From Sporosarcina sp. ZBG7A (GTDB taxonomy: Bacteria > Bacillota > Bacilli > Bacillales_A > Planococcaceae): DNA of 64,000 nucleotides. Position numbers and translations under genes: made by a program. Numbering within the stretch: position 1 is the stretch's first letter; every line of letters begins with the position of its first letter. This document shows positions 16,211 to 25,407 of this stretch, piece by piece. The stretch is taken from positions 62,001 through 126,000 of the forward strand of contig NZ_JWIB01000015.1 in assembly GCF_000813425.1 (NCBI RefSeq). Reading direction: 5' to 3'. The notes beneath the pieces were generated by a model. The model made no database searches and was not told where the DNA came from. It was given only the letters and a program-made list of their open reading frames with translations.

Positions 16211-16981
16211 ATGCAAGGAGAGATGACTCTAAAAGATTTTTTTCAACTAATCAAGAAAAGAATCATTCTGATCAGCGTGACAGCCATTATATTAGTTACA
16301 CTTACCGCACTCGCTTCTCTTTATATGTTTAAGCCGGTATATGAAGCTAAAGAATATATATTGGTCGGTAACTTACAAAATAAGAACCAAGAAAACTCCT
16401 ATGAGGAAACACAGAAGATTCCTAGAATGTTGGCATCTACCGTGGATTTCATTAAGAGTCCCGTCGTTTTGAATACGGTGAAGGAAAGACTTGGTTTAAT
16501 CGGAACGTCATTTGAAGAAAAACTAGCAATTGAAAACAACAAAGACTCTCAAATTATTGTCATCTCCGTTAGTGATCACGAAGAGAAAATGGCGAAAAGT
16601 ATGGCTAAGACAACAGCCGCAGTTACTGTTGAAAAAATGAATAGCCTTCTTCAATTTGATCAGTTAAAAATCTTAGAAAAAAGTGACGAAGTAATTAAAA
16701 AAAATAATGAAACTGCTGCGCTGGCAATTTCTTTAATTATAGGCATATTTGCAGGTATTGGGCTAGCGGTCATTCGTGAACAATTGGACAGTTCCATAAA
16801 GCGAGAACGATCAGTTGAGGAGCTATTAGGTGTGCCACTTTTAGGGAGCTTTAAAGGGAAGGCAGAAATCAGAAAGAGCCATAAAGGAATGTATCCATAT
16901 ACACCACGCAATCATGAAGGGAGATCAGTGATTGTTCATGAAAAAGAAGAACAAGTGGATAAAGCAGCTTCCATCTCCTAG
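16211..16981 (+). CDS. Wzz/YveK-type polysaccharide chain-length regulator (BY-kinase activator)
   Basis: About 256 aa with two membrane helices, one near residues 21-42 (IILISVTAIILVTLTALASL) and one near 173-193 (ALAISLIIGIFAGIGLAVI). The outward loop between them makes a Wzz-type domain. The proline-containing C-terminal tail resembles the cytoplasmic activation tail of YveK/CapA adaptors that bind tyrosine kinases. The ATG at 16211 has GAAGGAG 10 bases upstream. It overlaps the following kinase-like gene by about 50 bases. It would set polymer length with that partner. Confidence 0.82.
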   Translation: MQGEMTLKDFFQLIKKRIILISVTAIILVTLTALASLYMFKPVYEAKEYILVGNLQNKNQENSYEETQKIPRMLASTVDFIKSPVVLNTVKERLGLIGTSFEEKLAIENNKDSQIIVISVSDHEEKMAKSMAKTTAAVTVEKMNSLLQFDQLKILEKSDEVIKKNNETAALAISLIIGIFAGIGLAVIREQLDSSIKRERSVEELLGVPLLGSFKGKAEIRKSHKGMYPYTPRNHEGRSVIVHEKEEQVDKAASIS

Positions 16982-17552
16982 AAGATGGATGAGTACAGAA
17001 CAAATAAGAATGATCAGAATGAACGTTCAAAATGAAATTAGCGATGAAAGAGCGGTTTTAATGGTGACATCTACAGAAGAAAATCAATGGCAATCGATGA
17101 TTTCTTCAAAACTAGCCTGCTCATTCGCGGAATCTGGAAAAAGAGTTCTGCTGGTGGATGTGAACTTCAATCGACCTAGGATTCATCATCTGTTTGGCAT
17201 TCAGAACGAGAATGGGCTAAGCGATATATTACGAGGAGAAGCGGGAGAGATTACTAAGGCATTTATAAAGGACTTGGATGTCCTTCCTGCCGGTTCCCAC
17301 TCGATATACCTTGAAGGTTTGACTGAAATTGAACAGCTACTAGTTGCTTGGCAGCGTATTTATGATGTAGTCATTCTGGAAACACCAGCATTTCTAGATG
17401 CTGCGGATTCCCAAGCAATTTCTTTAGCGTGCAGCGGTGTCATCCTAGTTATTCAAGAAGGCCAAACAAAAGAAGAGGATGCTTTGCAAGTGAAGAAGGT
17501 ATTGAATAGATCCAACACCCGGTTATTAGGAACCATTTATCAAACAAGTTGA
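16932..17552 (+). CDS. Degenerate bacterial tyrosine-kinase-like (CpsD/YveL family) protein
   Basis: A 206-aa protein with the fold order of CpsD-type BY-kinases but damaged nucleotide motifs. The P-loop position reads TSTEENQWQSMISSKLA, with no GKS/GKT. Walker A-prime is VLLVDVNFNRPRIHHLFG. Walker B reads VVILETPAF, with glutamate replacing the usual aspartate. There is no tyrosine cluster at the C-terminus (ends TIYQTS). It probably cannot hydrolyse ATP or autophosphorylate, and may act as a structural partner of the chain-length regulator. The TTG at 16932 has AAGGGAG 8 bases upstream; the ATG at 16938 is the alternative. Confidence 0.75.
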   Translation: MFMKKKNKWIKQLPSPRRWMSTEQIRMIRMNVQNEISDERAVLMVTSTEENQWQSMISSKLACSFAESGKRVLLVDVNFNRPRIHHLFGIQNENGLSDILRGEAGEITKAFIKDLDVLPAGSHSIYLEGLTEIEQLLVAWQRIYDVVILETPAFLDAADSQAISLACSGVILVIQEGQTKEEDALQVKKVLNRSNTRLLGTIYQTS

Positions 17553-17572
17553 AAATTTGTGGGTGAGGATAA

Positions 17573-19039
17573 ATGACTAAAGAAAGAAAGAACTCTATTG
17601 GCAAAAATGTGTTTTATCTATTGTATAGTACTGTTTTTTCAAGTGGACTTAACGCAGTGACACTTGTGATTTTAGCGAACTACTTGAACTCACAAAGTTA
17701 TGGGATGTTCAGCGTTGCTTTAGCTTATGCACTAATAATGGGCTACTGTACGGATGCTGGAATTAGTGTGGCAGTGCTGCGTGAAGGTTCCAAAAAGGAA
17801 GTAAGTCTATCTATGTTATTTTCTTCCTTCATTAAAATCAGGCTTGTATTGTTGGGATTTACATTGTTGGGTGGGTTCTTCCTAATCCAATTACTATATC
17901 AGAATCAGCCAGAGTTAATGAAGACCACATATTATTTGATGTTGCCCATGGTTACAGGATTGGCTTTACAGAGTATTAGCATCACTTATTTTCAACTAAT
18001 AGAAGAGATGCAGTATTTAGGATATATCCGCATTTGTTCAGCTATCCTTCTAGTCAGCTCTGTTTTAACAGGCATGGCGTTATCGTTACATCCATACATG
18101 ATTTGTCTGTTATATGGAAGCTCCTATTTACTGGCGGGAATTGTAGGAATTCGCTTGGTAAGAAAGAGAACTGTAATTCACTTTAAGCAAGCTTTTCATA
18201 AAGGGTTGTTAAAGAATGTGTTGTCTTACATTATAAGCGGTTTATTGGTCGTACTTCTCCCTCAGCTTGGACCTATTGTGTTGGAGCGGACATTAACCCT
18301 TACGCAAGTTGGGCTATTTGCTGTTGCCTATCGAATTCCTTCTGCGTTATATCAAATTCCAGGAGTACTTGCAGGGGCATTCTATCCTGCATTATTTAAA
18401 AGTTATAGCAGTAAAGGTACTAAGGAGCATTTACAACTAAATATACTGCAACTGAAAATGATGGCCCTAACAGGCATGGCAATGACGGTTTCCTTCTATT
18501 ATATACCGGAAATCCTGATTCGATCTTTATTTGGAGAAGAGTGGATATATGCCTCTAATGCGTTGCAAATAATGTCTTTCTTACTAGTCCTGCAAAGTAT
18601 GAATGTAGCACTGGCGGATGGGTTAACAACTAAAGCCTTGCATCATCGGAGAACCGCAATTCAAGCGTTTGCTCTCCTGTGCGGAATTGGTTTCTATATT
18701 GGGTTTAGTCGTCAGTACGGAATTGAGGGGGCGGCTTGTGCTGCAGTGGCGATTGAACTCGTATCGTTAACTGGATATTGGTTGTTAAATCCATCAAAGA
18801 AAACGTTGGCAGTTAAAGTGTTACTGCCCTATTGTTCGTTCTTTGCGAGTCTTTTTCTTGTTATCAATTACTTTTTATCTGCGAATCCAGTCATAGCTAC
18901 GGCTCTTCATATATTATCCCTGGCAATGATCGTAATCATTGATAGAGAGTTACTGCGCAAGATAATGAACTTTGTTTTTAAAGCTAAAAAAGTAGAAACA
19001 GAGACGGTAGAGCGGGGGATTGAGAATGGGGTTTCTTAA
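17573..19039 (+). CDS. Polysaccharide flippase (Wzx/PST family)
   Basis: A 488-aa protein with 12-14 predicted membrane helices, starting near NVFYLLYSTVFSSGLNAVTL. The pattern (YGMFSVALAYALIMGYCTDAG, then LTQVGLFAVAYRIPSALYQIP) is that of the polysaccharide-transport branch of the MOP superfamily. It would flip lipid-linked repeat units across the membrane for the polymerase encoded next. GGGTGAGG precedes the ATG. It overlaps the next gene by 14 bases. Confidence 0.85.
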   Translation: MTKERKNSIGKNVFYLLYSTVFSSGLNAVTLVILANYLNSQSYGMFSVALAYALIMGYCTDAGISVAVLREGSKKEVSLSMLFSSFIKIRLVLLGFTLLGGFFLIQLLYQNQPELMKTTYYLMLPMVTGLALQSISITYFQLIEEMQYLGYIRICSAILLVSSVLTGMALSLHPYMICLLYGSSYLLAGIVGIRLVRKRTVIHFKQAFHKGLLKNVLSYIISGLLVVLLPQLGPIVLERTLTLTQVGLFAVAYRIPSALYQIPGVLAGAFYPALFKSYSSKGTKEHLQLNILQLKMMALTGMAMTVSFYYIPEILIRSLFGEEWIYASNALQIMSFLLVLQSMNVALADGLTTKALHHRRTAIQAFALLCGIGFYIGFSRQYGIEGAACAAVAIELVSLTGYWLLNPSKKTLAVKVLLPYCSFFASLFLVINYFLSANPVIATALHILSLAMIVIIDRELLRKIMNFVFKAKKVETETVERGIENGVS

Positions 19040-20264
19040 TGCTGTTACCCAAAAACAGCGGCATACCGGTCTGTTTATATTACTTTTCTTCTTTATGCTG
19101 AGTAATTATAACGTGTATATTGGGTTTTATTTAAAACCGTATATGGTCTTCTTAAGTTTGTTTTTACTCTTCCATCTTTCTACATTCTCATTCCAGAAAA
19201 TGTACTCATTTGAAATAATGTTGGTCTTGTTTTATTTGTTTTACGGTTTTACTGGTGCGTTCTCCGCATATCCTTTAGCCAGTATCCGGATTATGGCAGG
19301 AATTGCTTTACTAATCGGTTTTTTTTTCATTTTAAAGTTTTTCTTGAGGTCGTTCTCAAACTTTGCAATACAAGAAGCGATTGCAAAAGCGGGTTTACTA
19401 TTTAACACAATCAGTCTTCTTTTATATGCAATTGGTTTGAAAAAGATAGGGTTTCAAGCTATGGAGGAAATGACCGTCAGTTATGGTGTCCTCTTTGACA
19501 GGAGCTATCCACGTCTGGTGGGCCTGCTGCAAGACCCCAATCTTTATGTTTTTTATAATTCACTTTTCTTTGCTTATTTTTTAACGAATATGACCAGCTG
19601 GAGAAACAAAATAGGGTTAGCTTTATGTATGTTCACGACGGTCTTAACTTTTTCACGTGGCGGTATCTTGGCTATGCTCATAATTATTCTGACTTACATG
19701 GTTATATGCAATTCTTCAACAAGAAGGCGAACTATGACAACGATGGGACTAATCTTCATAGCAGCAGGTTACTTTGCTGTATTCATTATGAAAATCAATA
19801 TCGGTGGGTTGCTTACGGGAAGAATTGCTGACTTTTCGAATGATGGAGGAAGTGGGCGATTTGAGCTATGGAGGCGGGCATGGGAATACTTTTTGGCACA
19901 TCCTGTTATAGGGATTGGAGCAGATAATTTTATTGAATATAACAAAGTCTATTACGGAGAAAGCCTTTATACGCACAATACGTTATTACAAATTTTATCA
20001 GAATCCGGTCTTGTAGGGCTTTGTTTGTATCTACTATTTCTTCTTTTCGTTCTTGTCCATCTCATGAAGAGACATGTAATTAAAGAGCATCCTTATTTAT
20101 TGTTAAGTTTTCTCGCATTTTTAATGCAAATTATGTCTCTATCTTTAATTATCCATGAAGTATTTATTCTGTACCTTGCTATTCTCTCGGTAACTCTGCA
20201 AAGGGCAGAGAACGTGCATTTTGAACAGAAACATAAGGTGGCGACCATTCAACTGACCACCTAG
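19026..20264 (+). CDS. O-antigen ligase/polymerase-type (Wzy) membrane protein
   Basis: About 412 aa with 10-12 membrane helices and one large outward loop. The conserved region is GRFELWRRAWEYFLAHPVIG, then GADNFIEY and YTHNTLLQILSESGLVGL, typical of the Wzy_C/O-antigen ligase family. It would polymerise the flipped repeat units. The ATG at 19026 with GGGGG 7 bases upstream is preferred over the TTG at 19020. It sits between the flippase and a glycosyltransferase, the usual order in Wzx/Wzy clusters. Confidence 0.85.
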   Translation: MGFLNAVTQKQRHTGLFILLFFFMLSNYNVYIGFYLKPYMVFLSLFLLFHLSTFSFQKMYSFEIMLVLFYLFYGFTGAFSAYPLASIRIMAGIALLIGFFFILKFFLRSFSNFAIQEAIAKAGLLFNTISLLLYAIGLKKIGFQAMEEMTVSYGVLFDRSYPRLVGLLQDPNLYVFYNSLFFAYFLTNMTSWRNKIGLALCMFTTVLTFSRGGILAMLIIILTYMVICNSSTRRRTMTTMGLIFIAAGYFAVFIMKINIGGLLTGRIADFSNDGGSGRFELWRRAWEYFLAHPVIGIGADNFIEYNKVYYGESLYTHNTLLQILSESGLVGLCLYLLFLLFVLVHLMKRHVIKEHPYLLLSFLAFLMQIMSLSLIIHEVFILYLAILSVTLQRAENVHFEQKHKVATIQLTT

Positions 20265-20277
20265 GAGGCTGAACGAT

Positions 20278-21330
20278 ATGAATGTGTTATTAATGACGGA
20301 TAAGCTGATAACAGGTGGAGCTGAAAATTATTTTTGTAAATTAGAAAATATGTTAACACACCCTGAGATTGAATTTTATACGGCAGCTGGAAGTGGCGAG
20401 TTGTTCGAGACCATCAACAATAAAGAACAGTTTATTCATCTATCTCGAAATAACCATGTTGCCAACCTGTCAATCATTAGAAGGAATGTATTGGAACACA
20501 AGATCGATCTGGTTCATGCAAACAGTCTCCGAATGGTCTTGTATGCTGTGGCATTGCAGAAAATCCTCAAGAAAAAGATGAAAATTATCTATACAAAGCA
20601 TAATGTCACGATGTTGGAAAAGGGCTATCGTTTTGCGTTTGCACGGTTGTTAAACCGTCATGTCCATCGAATTATAACTGTTAGTGAAGATGAAAGAGAA
20701 AACCTTTTGCAACTTGGTATTCAGGCTGACAAGATAACGACCGTTTATAACGGGGTAGACATAGATCAATTTATGTATCACAAAAAAGAGCAAAGAGAAA
20801 CCTTTAAAGTCGGTATATTGGCGAGGCTTTCTCCAGAAAAGAATCATGATTTGTTTCTGGAAATCGCGAAGAAACTTAACTATGATCCGAACATCCAATT
20901 CTATATAGGGGGAGAAGGTCCCGAATACACAAAGATTCTTCAAATGATTAAAAAGTCAGGACTAACTCAACGGGTAAAAATGCTGGGCGACATTAAGGAG
21001 CCCGTAGACTTTATTCGTGAAATGGATGTACTCCTTTTAACTTCCCATCGCGAAGTATTTCCAATGGTTATTCTTGAAGCGATGGCAGTTGGTACTCCAA
21101 TCATTTCCGTAAGTGCAGGCGGTATTAAGGAAGCTATTAGTAGCCCGGACTTGGGATTTCTTGTCCCAGACTATTCAGTGGAGAGCTTTTGCAATCACAT
21201 TACATGGATGAAAGATCATCAAGAGCTAAGAAAGGAAATCTCTGAGGCTGCACGTGATCGTGTACAGAAGAACTTTACTTTAGAAAAAATGATTAGCGAA
21301 ACAATGAGGGAGTATTTAGTAGAAAGATAG
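20278..21330 (+). CDS. Glycosyltransferase, GT-B fold (family 4 type)
   Basis: A 350-aa cytoplasmic glycosyltransferase. The N-terminal domain carries the acceptor-side GGAENYF motif. The C-terminal nucleotide-sugar domain shows VGILARLSPEKNHDLFLE, the GEGPE turn and the E-x7-E motif region EVFPMVILEAMAVGTPIISV. It adds one sugar to the lipid-linked repeat unit. Donor and acceptor are unknown. AGGAGG lies 8 bases upstream. Confidence 0.88.
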   Translation: MNVLLMTDKLITGGAENYFCKLENMLTHPEIEFYTAAGSGELFETINNKEQFIHLSRNNHVANLSIIRRNVLEHKIDLVHANSLRMVLYAVALQKILKKKMKIIYTKHNVTMLEKGYRFAFARLLNRHVHRIITVSEDERENLLQLGIQADKITTVYNGVDIDQFMYHKKEQRETFKVGILARLSPEKNHDLFLEIAKKLNYDPNIQFYIGGEGPEYTKILQMIKKSGLTQRVKMLGDIKEPVDFIREMDVLLLTSHREVFPMVILEAMAVGTPIISVSAGGIKEAISSPDLGFLVPDYSVESFCNHITWMKDHQELRKEISEAARDRVQKNFTLEKMISETMREYLVER

Positions 21331-21395
21331 AGATGAAAATTTCCACCGTTTTCTTAAGCTGTCGAAAACGTTACGAATTGGGAAGGGTGGTCGCA

Positions 21396-22784
21396 ATGAT
21401 CAGAGATAGCGAAAAGCGTTTTGTCAAAATGGCGCTTGTACTATTCGATGTCGCTTTAATTCATTTAGGATATATAACTGCATATTGGCTGTTGAAAGGA
21501 TCAGTTGCACCTTTGCATGACGCACAAGTAGTAACTTTCATGTCAGCAATAGCATGTTTTGTTTTGTACTTTTTTGGCTTTTACACGGATTTGAAACGAA
21601 AGGGATTCAGTCAGATAATCTATACGAATATATTTTCGTTGGGAATTGTGGCATCTTTATTGACCTTGGCTGGCATATATACACCGATGATGTTTCTATC
21701 GCTGGAAGTTGTTATCACCGGTTGTTTTATTCATACCATTTTTTTAATAGGAAGCCGTTTTATTATTTGGAGAGTAATTAAAAAGATTCATGGAATGAAA
21801 AAGGTAATGATTTTCGCTAGTGATGAAAATAGTGGAGTTTCCTTAGCTAATAAACTTCTGTCGCACCGTAAGGGATGGTTCGTTGTCAGTGGATTAGTTA
21901 TTTTAAATGAAAGAAAAAGACTTGAAGACTTTTTAGAAGGGGTCGACGTGTTCCTTATCAGCCCATCAGTTGATGAAAAGCAAAGAAGAGAGCTTGTTAG
22001 TCTTTGCATAAAGCATGAAAAGGAGGCATTGATTGTACCTCAGTTCTTCGAATTGTTTATTCACGGGTCCACCTCTCAGCAAGTGGATGATAGGTTAGTT
22101 CTCTCTATTCCATCGATTAAGACTAGTAGAGGAAAACGTGGTGTTAAACGAGCTTTCGATCTAATTGTATCCTTTTCATTACTCGTTGCGATAAGTCCTG
22201 TCATGTGTTGTCTATGGATCTTGATCCCGCTGACATCTAAGGGACCAGCGTTATTTAAGCAAGAAAGGCTGGGGATGAGTGGTAAGCCGTATCAAATTTA
22301 TAAATTCAGAAGCATGGTACGAGATGCGGAAAAAAATACGGGGCCTGTGCTGGCTGTAGAGTATGATTCGAGGATAACGACGGTCGGTAAATTGCTTCGA
22401 GCTACGAGGCTAGATGAGTTACCACAGTTATACAACGTCCTGAAAGGAGAGATGAGTCTGATAGGGCCGAGGCCCGAAAGAAAGTATTTTTGTGACCAGT
22501 TCCAACAGGAGTTTACAGAATATTCTTACAGAATGAACGTTAAGCCAGGTATAACTGGTCTTGCACAAGTAATGGCGAAGTATACGACAACTCCTGAGGA
22601 TAAGCTTCGCTTTGATTTGCTGTATATTCGTCACTATTCTTTTGGAAATGATATCAAAATATTACTCCAAACAATTCGGATACTCTTTCAAAGGGAGCAG
22701 GCAGAAGGGTTGAAAGTGACAGCCAAACAGGACGAAAAGAAGCTATTGCAGTCGATTGGTAATAACCAGGCTGCTGGCTTATAA
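21396..22784 (+). CDS. Polyprenyl-phosphate sugar-phosphate transferase (initiating enzyme)
   Basis: About 462 aa from the ATG at 21396, which has AAGGGTGG 5 bases upstream; an in-frame ATG at 21333 would add 21 residues but has a poor ribosome site. The N-terminal half has four to five membrane helices and a CoA-binding-like fold. The C-terminal half is the bacterial sugar transferase domain: KRAFDLIVSFSLLVAISPVM, then QERLGMSGKPYQIYKFRSM, RATRLDELPQLYNVL, and GEMSLIGPRPER. It starts each repeat unit on undecaprenyl phosphate. Confidence 0.88.
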   Translation: MIRDSEKRFVKMALVLFDVALIHLGYITAYWLLKGSVAPLHDAQVVTFMSAIACFVLYFFGFYTDLKRKGFSQIIYTNIFSLGIVASLLTLAGIYTPMMFLSLEVVITGCFIHTIFLIGSRFIIWRVIKKIHGMKKVMIFASDENSGVSLANKLLSHRKGWFVVSGLVILNERKRLEDFLEGVDVFLISPSVDEKQRRELVSLCIKHEKEALIVPQFFELFIHGSTSQQVDDRLVLSIPSIKTSRGKRGVKRAFDLIVSFSLLVAISPVMCCLWILIPLTSKGPALFKQERLGMSGKPYQIYKFRSMVRDAEKNTGPVLAVEYDSRITTVGKLLRATRLDELPQLYNVLKGEMSLIGPRPERKYFCDQFQQEFTEYSYRMNVKPGITGLAQVMAKYTTTPEDKLRFDLLYIRHYSFGNDIKILLQTIRILFQREQAEGLKVTAKQDEKKLLQSIGNNQAAGL

Positions 22785-22796
22785 AGGGGATATCGC

Positions 22797-23981
22797 ATGA
22801 ACATTCTATTCATTACTCATCGAGTACCAAAGGTTCCCGGAAAAGGGGATCAAGTAAGAGCTTTTCAACAGATGAAAAGTCTAGTAAGCAATGGGCATAC
22901 TGTTCATTTTCTATTTCAAGAAAATGACGAGGCACATTGGTGCTGTGCTTCTTCCCTAATAGATGGAAGCCCTGAAGAAAAGGATAGGCTGAAAGCAAAG
23001 AATAATCACCTTTCAATCATTAGAAGCTTCCTTCTGAAGGGATATCCGTTAAGTGTATCCCTCCATTCATTTCCGATTTTAACTGTATTCCTTAAAAATA
23101 TATTAAGCCAAATGCATTATGATGTCATACACATTCAATCTAAAGTACTTCACAACTTTTCTTCTCTGGACATTCCACATTCAACACTTGTGGTTGATTA
23201 TATCGACGCTATCAGCCTGAATTTGGAAAGGAGAGCTCAGTGGACAAAGAATCCACTTGAAAGATTAGCCGTTGGGGGAGAACTAGGAAGAATGAAAAAG
23301 TATGAAAAATTCGTTGATGCACAAGGTTCTAAAGCAATTATCACTTCCCCGGCGGATAAAGAATATCTTCACCCGAAACGCTATGGAGATATAAATGTGG
23401 TACCTAACTATATCGATTTATCGTACTTTCATATGAATCGTTTAGAAAATAAAAAGAATGCGTTGGTGTTTACGGGGACGATGAACTATGCCCCGAATGT
23501 AGACGCAGCTATAAGACTTGTGAAAGATATCTATCTTCCTCTCAAAGAAAAATTCCCGGATCTGGAATGTTGGATAGTAGGTGCAAATCCTTCATCTGAT
23601 GTTCAAAGGTTAGGCAAAATTAGTGGTGTCGTAGTAAGCGGCTTCGTGGAAGACATTAGACCATGGCAATGGAAGGCAGCTGTCTATGTTTGCCCACTCC
23701 GTTTCGGTGCAGGTCAACAAAACAAAATATTGGAAGCAGCGGCTCTTGGTTGCTCAATTGTTATGAGTACCATTACAAATGCAGGTATTGGTTTTACACA
23801 TCAGGAAGAGGCACTCGTCTGTGAGGATAATGAAGAGTTTATAACATGTACCGAACAAGTTTTGCGCGACAGGGAATATGCAAATTCTTTAGCCGAGAGA
23901 GCGAGGACGTTTGTATCCAATCATTTTTCAGAGCAGATCGTGACGGATCGATTAATCGAGGCGTATAAAGAAACAATCTAG
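22797..23981 (+). CDS. Glycosyltransferase, GT-B fold
   Basis: A 394-aa protein. The start (MNILFITHRVPKVPGKGDQV, then RAFQQMKSL) and the region ALVFTGTMNYAPNVDA, with the C-terminal RPWQWKAAVYVCPLRFGAGQ stretch, resemble the GT4-like sugar transferases of exopolysaccharide and exosortase-linked clusters. It lies 12 bases after the initiating transferase behind AAAGGGG. Donor sugar unknown; the next gene makes GDP-mannose, so mannose is a candidate. Confidence 0.83.
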   Translation: MNILFITHRVPKVPGKGDQVRAFQQMKSLVSNGHTVHFLFQENDEAHWCCASSLIDGSPEEKDRLKAKNNHLSIIRSFLLKGYPLSVSLHSFPILTVFLKNILSQMHYDVIHIQSKVLHNFSSLDIPHSTLVVDYIDAISLNLERRAQWTKNPLERLAVGGELGRMKKYEKFVDAQGSKAIITSPADKEYLHPKRYGDINVVPNYIDLSYFHMNRLENKKNALVFTGTMNYAPNVDAAIRLVKDIYLPLKEKFPDLECWIVGANPSSDVQRLGKISGVVVSGFVEDIRPWQWKAAVYVCPLRFGAGQQNKILEAAALGCSIVMSTITNAGIGFTHQEEALVCEDNEEFITCTEQVLRDREYANSLAERARTFVSNHFSEQIVTDRLIEAYKETI

Positions 23982-24014
23982 TGTCAAAAAAATTGATGGA
24001 ATAGGGGAGCTTAA

Positions 24015-25391
24015 ATGGAACTAATCTTACTTTCAGGTGGATCAGGAAAACGTTTGTGGCCACTATCGAATGAGTCAAGATCAAAACAATTTCTGCAAGT
24101 GCTCGCTGATGAGAGAGGACAGCTGGAATCCATGGTGCAGAGGGTCTGGAGGCAGCTGGATAAGGCGGGTCTACAAAAATCCACCATAATTGCTACAAGC
24201 AAATCCCAAGTAGATATGATTCAAAGTCAGATCGGTGCACAAATTCCCCTTATTATTGAACCGGAGAGAAGGGATACCTTTTCAGCGATTGCCTTGGCGG
24301 CAGTCTATCTATATTCCGTAAAAGGTGTGGACGTACAAGAAGTGATTGGAGTACTTCCTGTTGACCCCTTTGTTGAAGAACGTTTTTTTCAGAGAGTGAT
24401 TGATTTAGAAGATGCATTACTATCTTGTGATGCTGAACTCGCCTTAATAGGGGTAGAGCCCACATTCCCGTCTGAAAAATATGGGTATCTTTCTCCTAAA
24501 TCAGATGGTCATCAAGGAAGTTACATTGAGATAAGTAATTTTAAGGAAAAACCGTCTAAACAACAGGCGGAAAACTTAATAAAGCAACAGGCGTTATGGA
24601 ACACAGGAGTATTTGCATTCAAGTTAGAATTTATCCTTTCCATTCTTGAAGAACGGGGCTTGCCAATCCAATACGAGGAATTATATGAACACTATTCACT
24701 TCTGCCGAATAGGTCATTTGATTATGAGGTCGTAGAAAAAGCAAATAAAATAGTGGCGATTCCTTATAACGGGTGTTGGAAAGACCTGGGTACTTGGAAC
24801 ACACTCACTGAAGAAATGTGTACAAATCAAATGGGTACTGGAACCATGACTAAGGATTCTACAAATACACATATGATCAATGAATTAGACATTCCAATTA
24901 TAGCAATTGGTGTTAAAGATCTTATTATCGCAGCGAGCCCTGACGGCATTCTGGTATCGGATAAAAGAGAAAGTCCTCAAGTGAAAGCACTATTAGAAGG
25001 TGTTGAGCAAAGGCCGATGTATGAAGAAAGACGCTGGGGATGGTATCGTGTCCTTGACTATACGAAGGTGGAAGACGGGGAAGAGGTTTTGACAAAGCGG
25101 ATTTGCATAAAAGCCAACAAAAACATTAGCTATCAGAACCATAGGTATCGTCGGGAAATTTGGACCATCATTAAAGGGAAAGGTGAATTTGCCCTTGACG
25201 GTGAACTCTATTCTGTAAATGTCGGGGATGTACTTCATATCCCAATTGGTGCTGAGCATGGTTTAAAGGCAATTACAGATTTAGAATTTATTGAAGTTCA
25301 ATCGGGGACAAAGCTGATAGAAGAGGATATATTTCGCATATACATGGAATGGGATGAGGTGGTGAAGCATTGTAGCGTTGTTGTGAGCTAG
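24015..25391 (+). CDS. manC: Mannose-1-phosphate guanylyltransferase / mannose-6-phosphate isomerase (ManC type)
   Basis: A 458-aa bifunctional-type enzyme. The N-terminal nucleotidyltransferase begins LILLSGGSGKRLWPLSNESR, then SKQFLQ, the GDP-mannose pyrophosphorylase signature. FKEKPSKQQAENL and LWNTGVFAFK follow. The C-terminal cupin domain (NHRYRREIWTIIKGKGEFAL, HIPIGAEHGLKA) matches type II phosphomannose isomerase. It supplies GDP-mannose. No phosphomannomutase is in the cluster, so that step must come from elsewhere. GGGGAG precedes the ATG. Confidence 0.9.
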   Translation: MELILLSGGSGKRLWPLSNESRSKQFLQVLADERGQLESMVQRVWRQLDKAGLQKSTIIATSKSQVDMIQSQIGAQIPLIIEPERRDTFSAIALAAVYLYSVKGVDVQEVIGVLPVDPFVEERFFQRVIDLEDALLSCDAELALIGVEPTFPSEKYGYLSPKSDGHQGSYIEISNFKEKPSKQQAENLIKQQALWNTGVFAFKLEFILSILEERGLPIQYEELYEHYSLLPNRSFDYEVVEKANKIVAIPYNGCWKDLGTWNTLTEEMCTNQMGTGTMTKDSTNTHMINELDIPIIAIGVKDLIIAASPDGILVSDKRESPQVKALLEGVEQRPMYEERRWGWYRVLDYTKVEDGEEVLTKRICIKANKNISYQNHRYRREIWTIIKGKGEFALDGELYSVNVGDVLHIPIGAEHGLKAITDLEFIEVQSGTKLIEEDIFRIYMEWDEVVKHCSVVVS

Positions 25392-25407
25392 GAAAGTAGA
25401 TGAGTAA

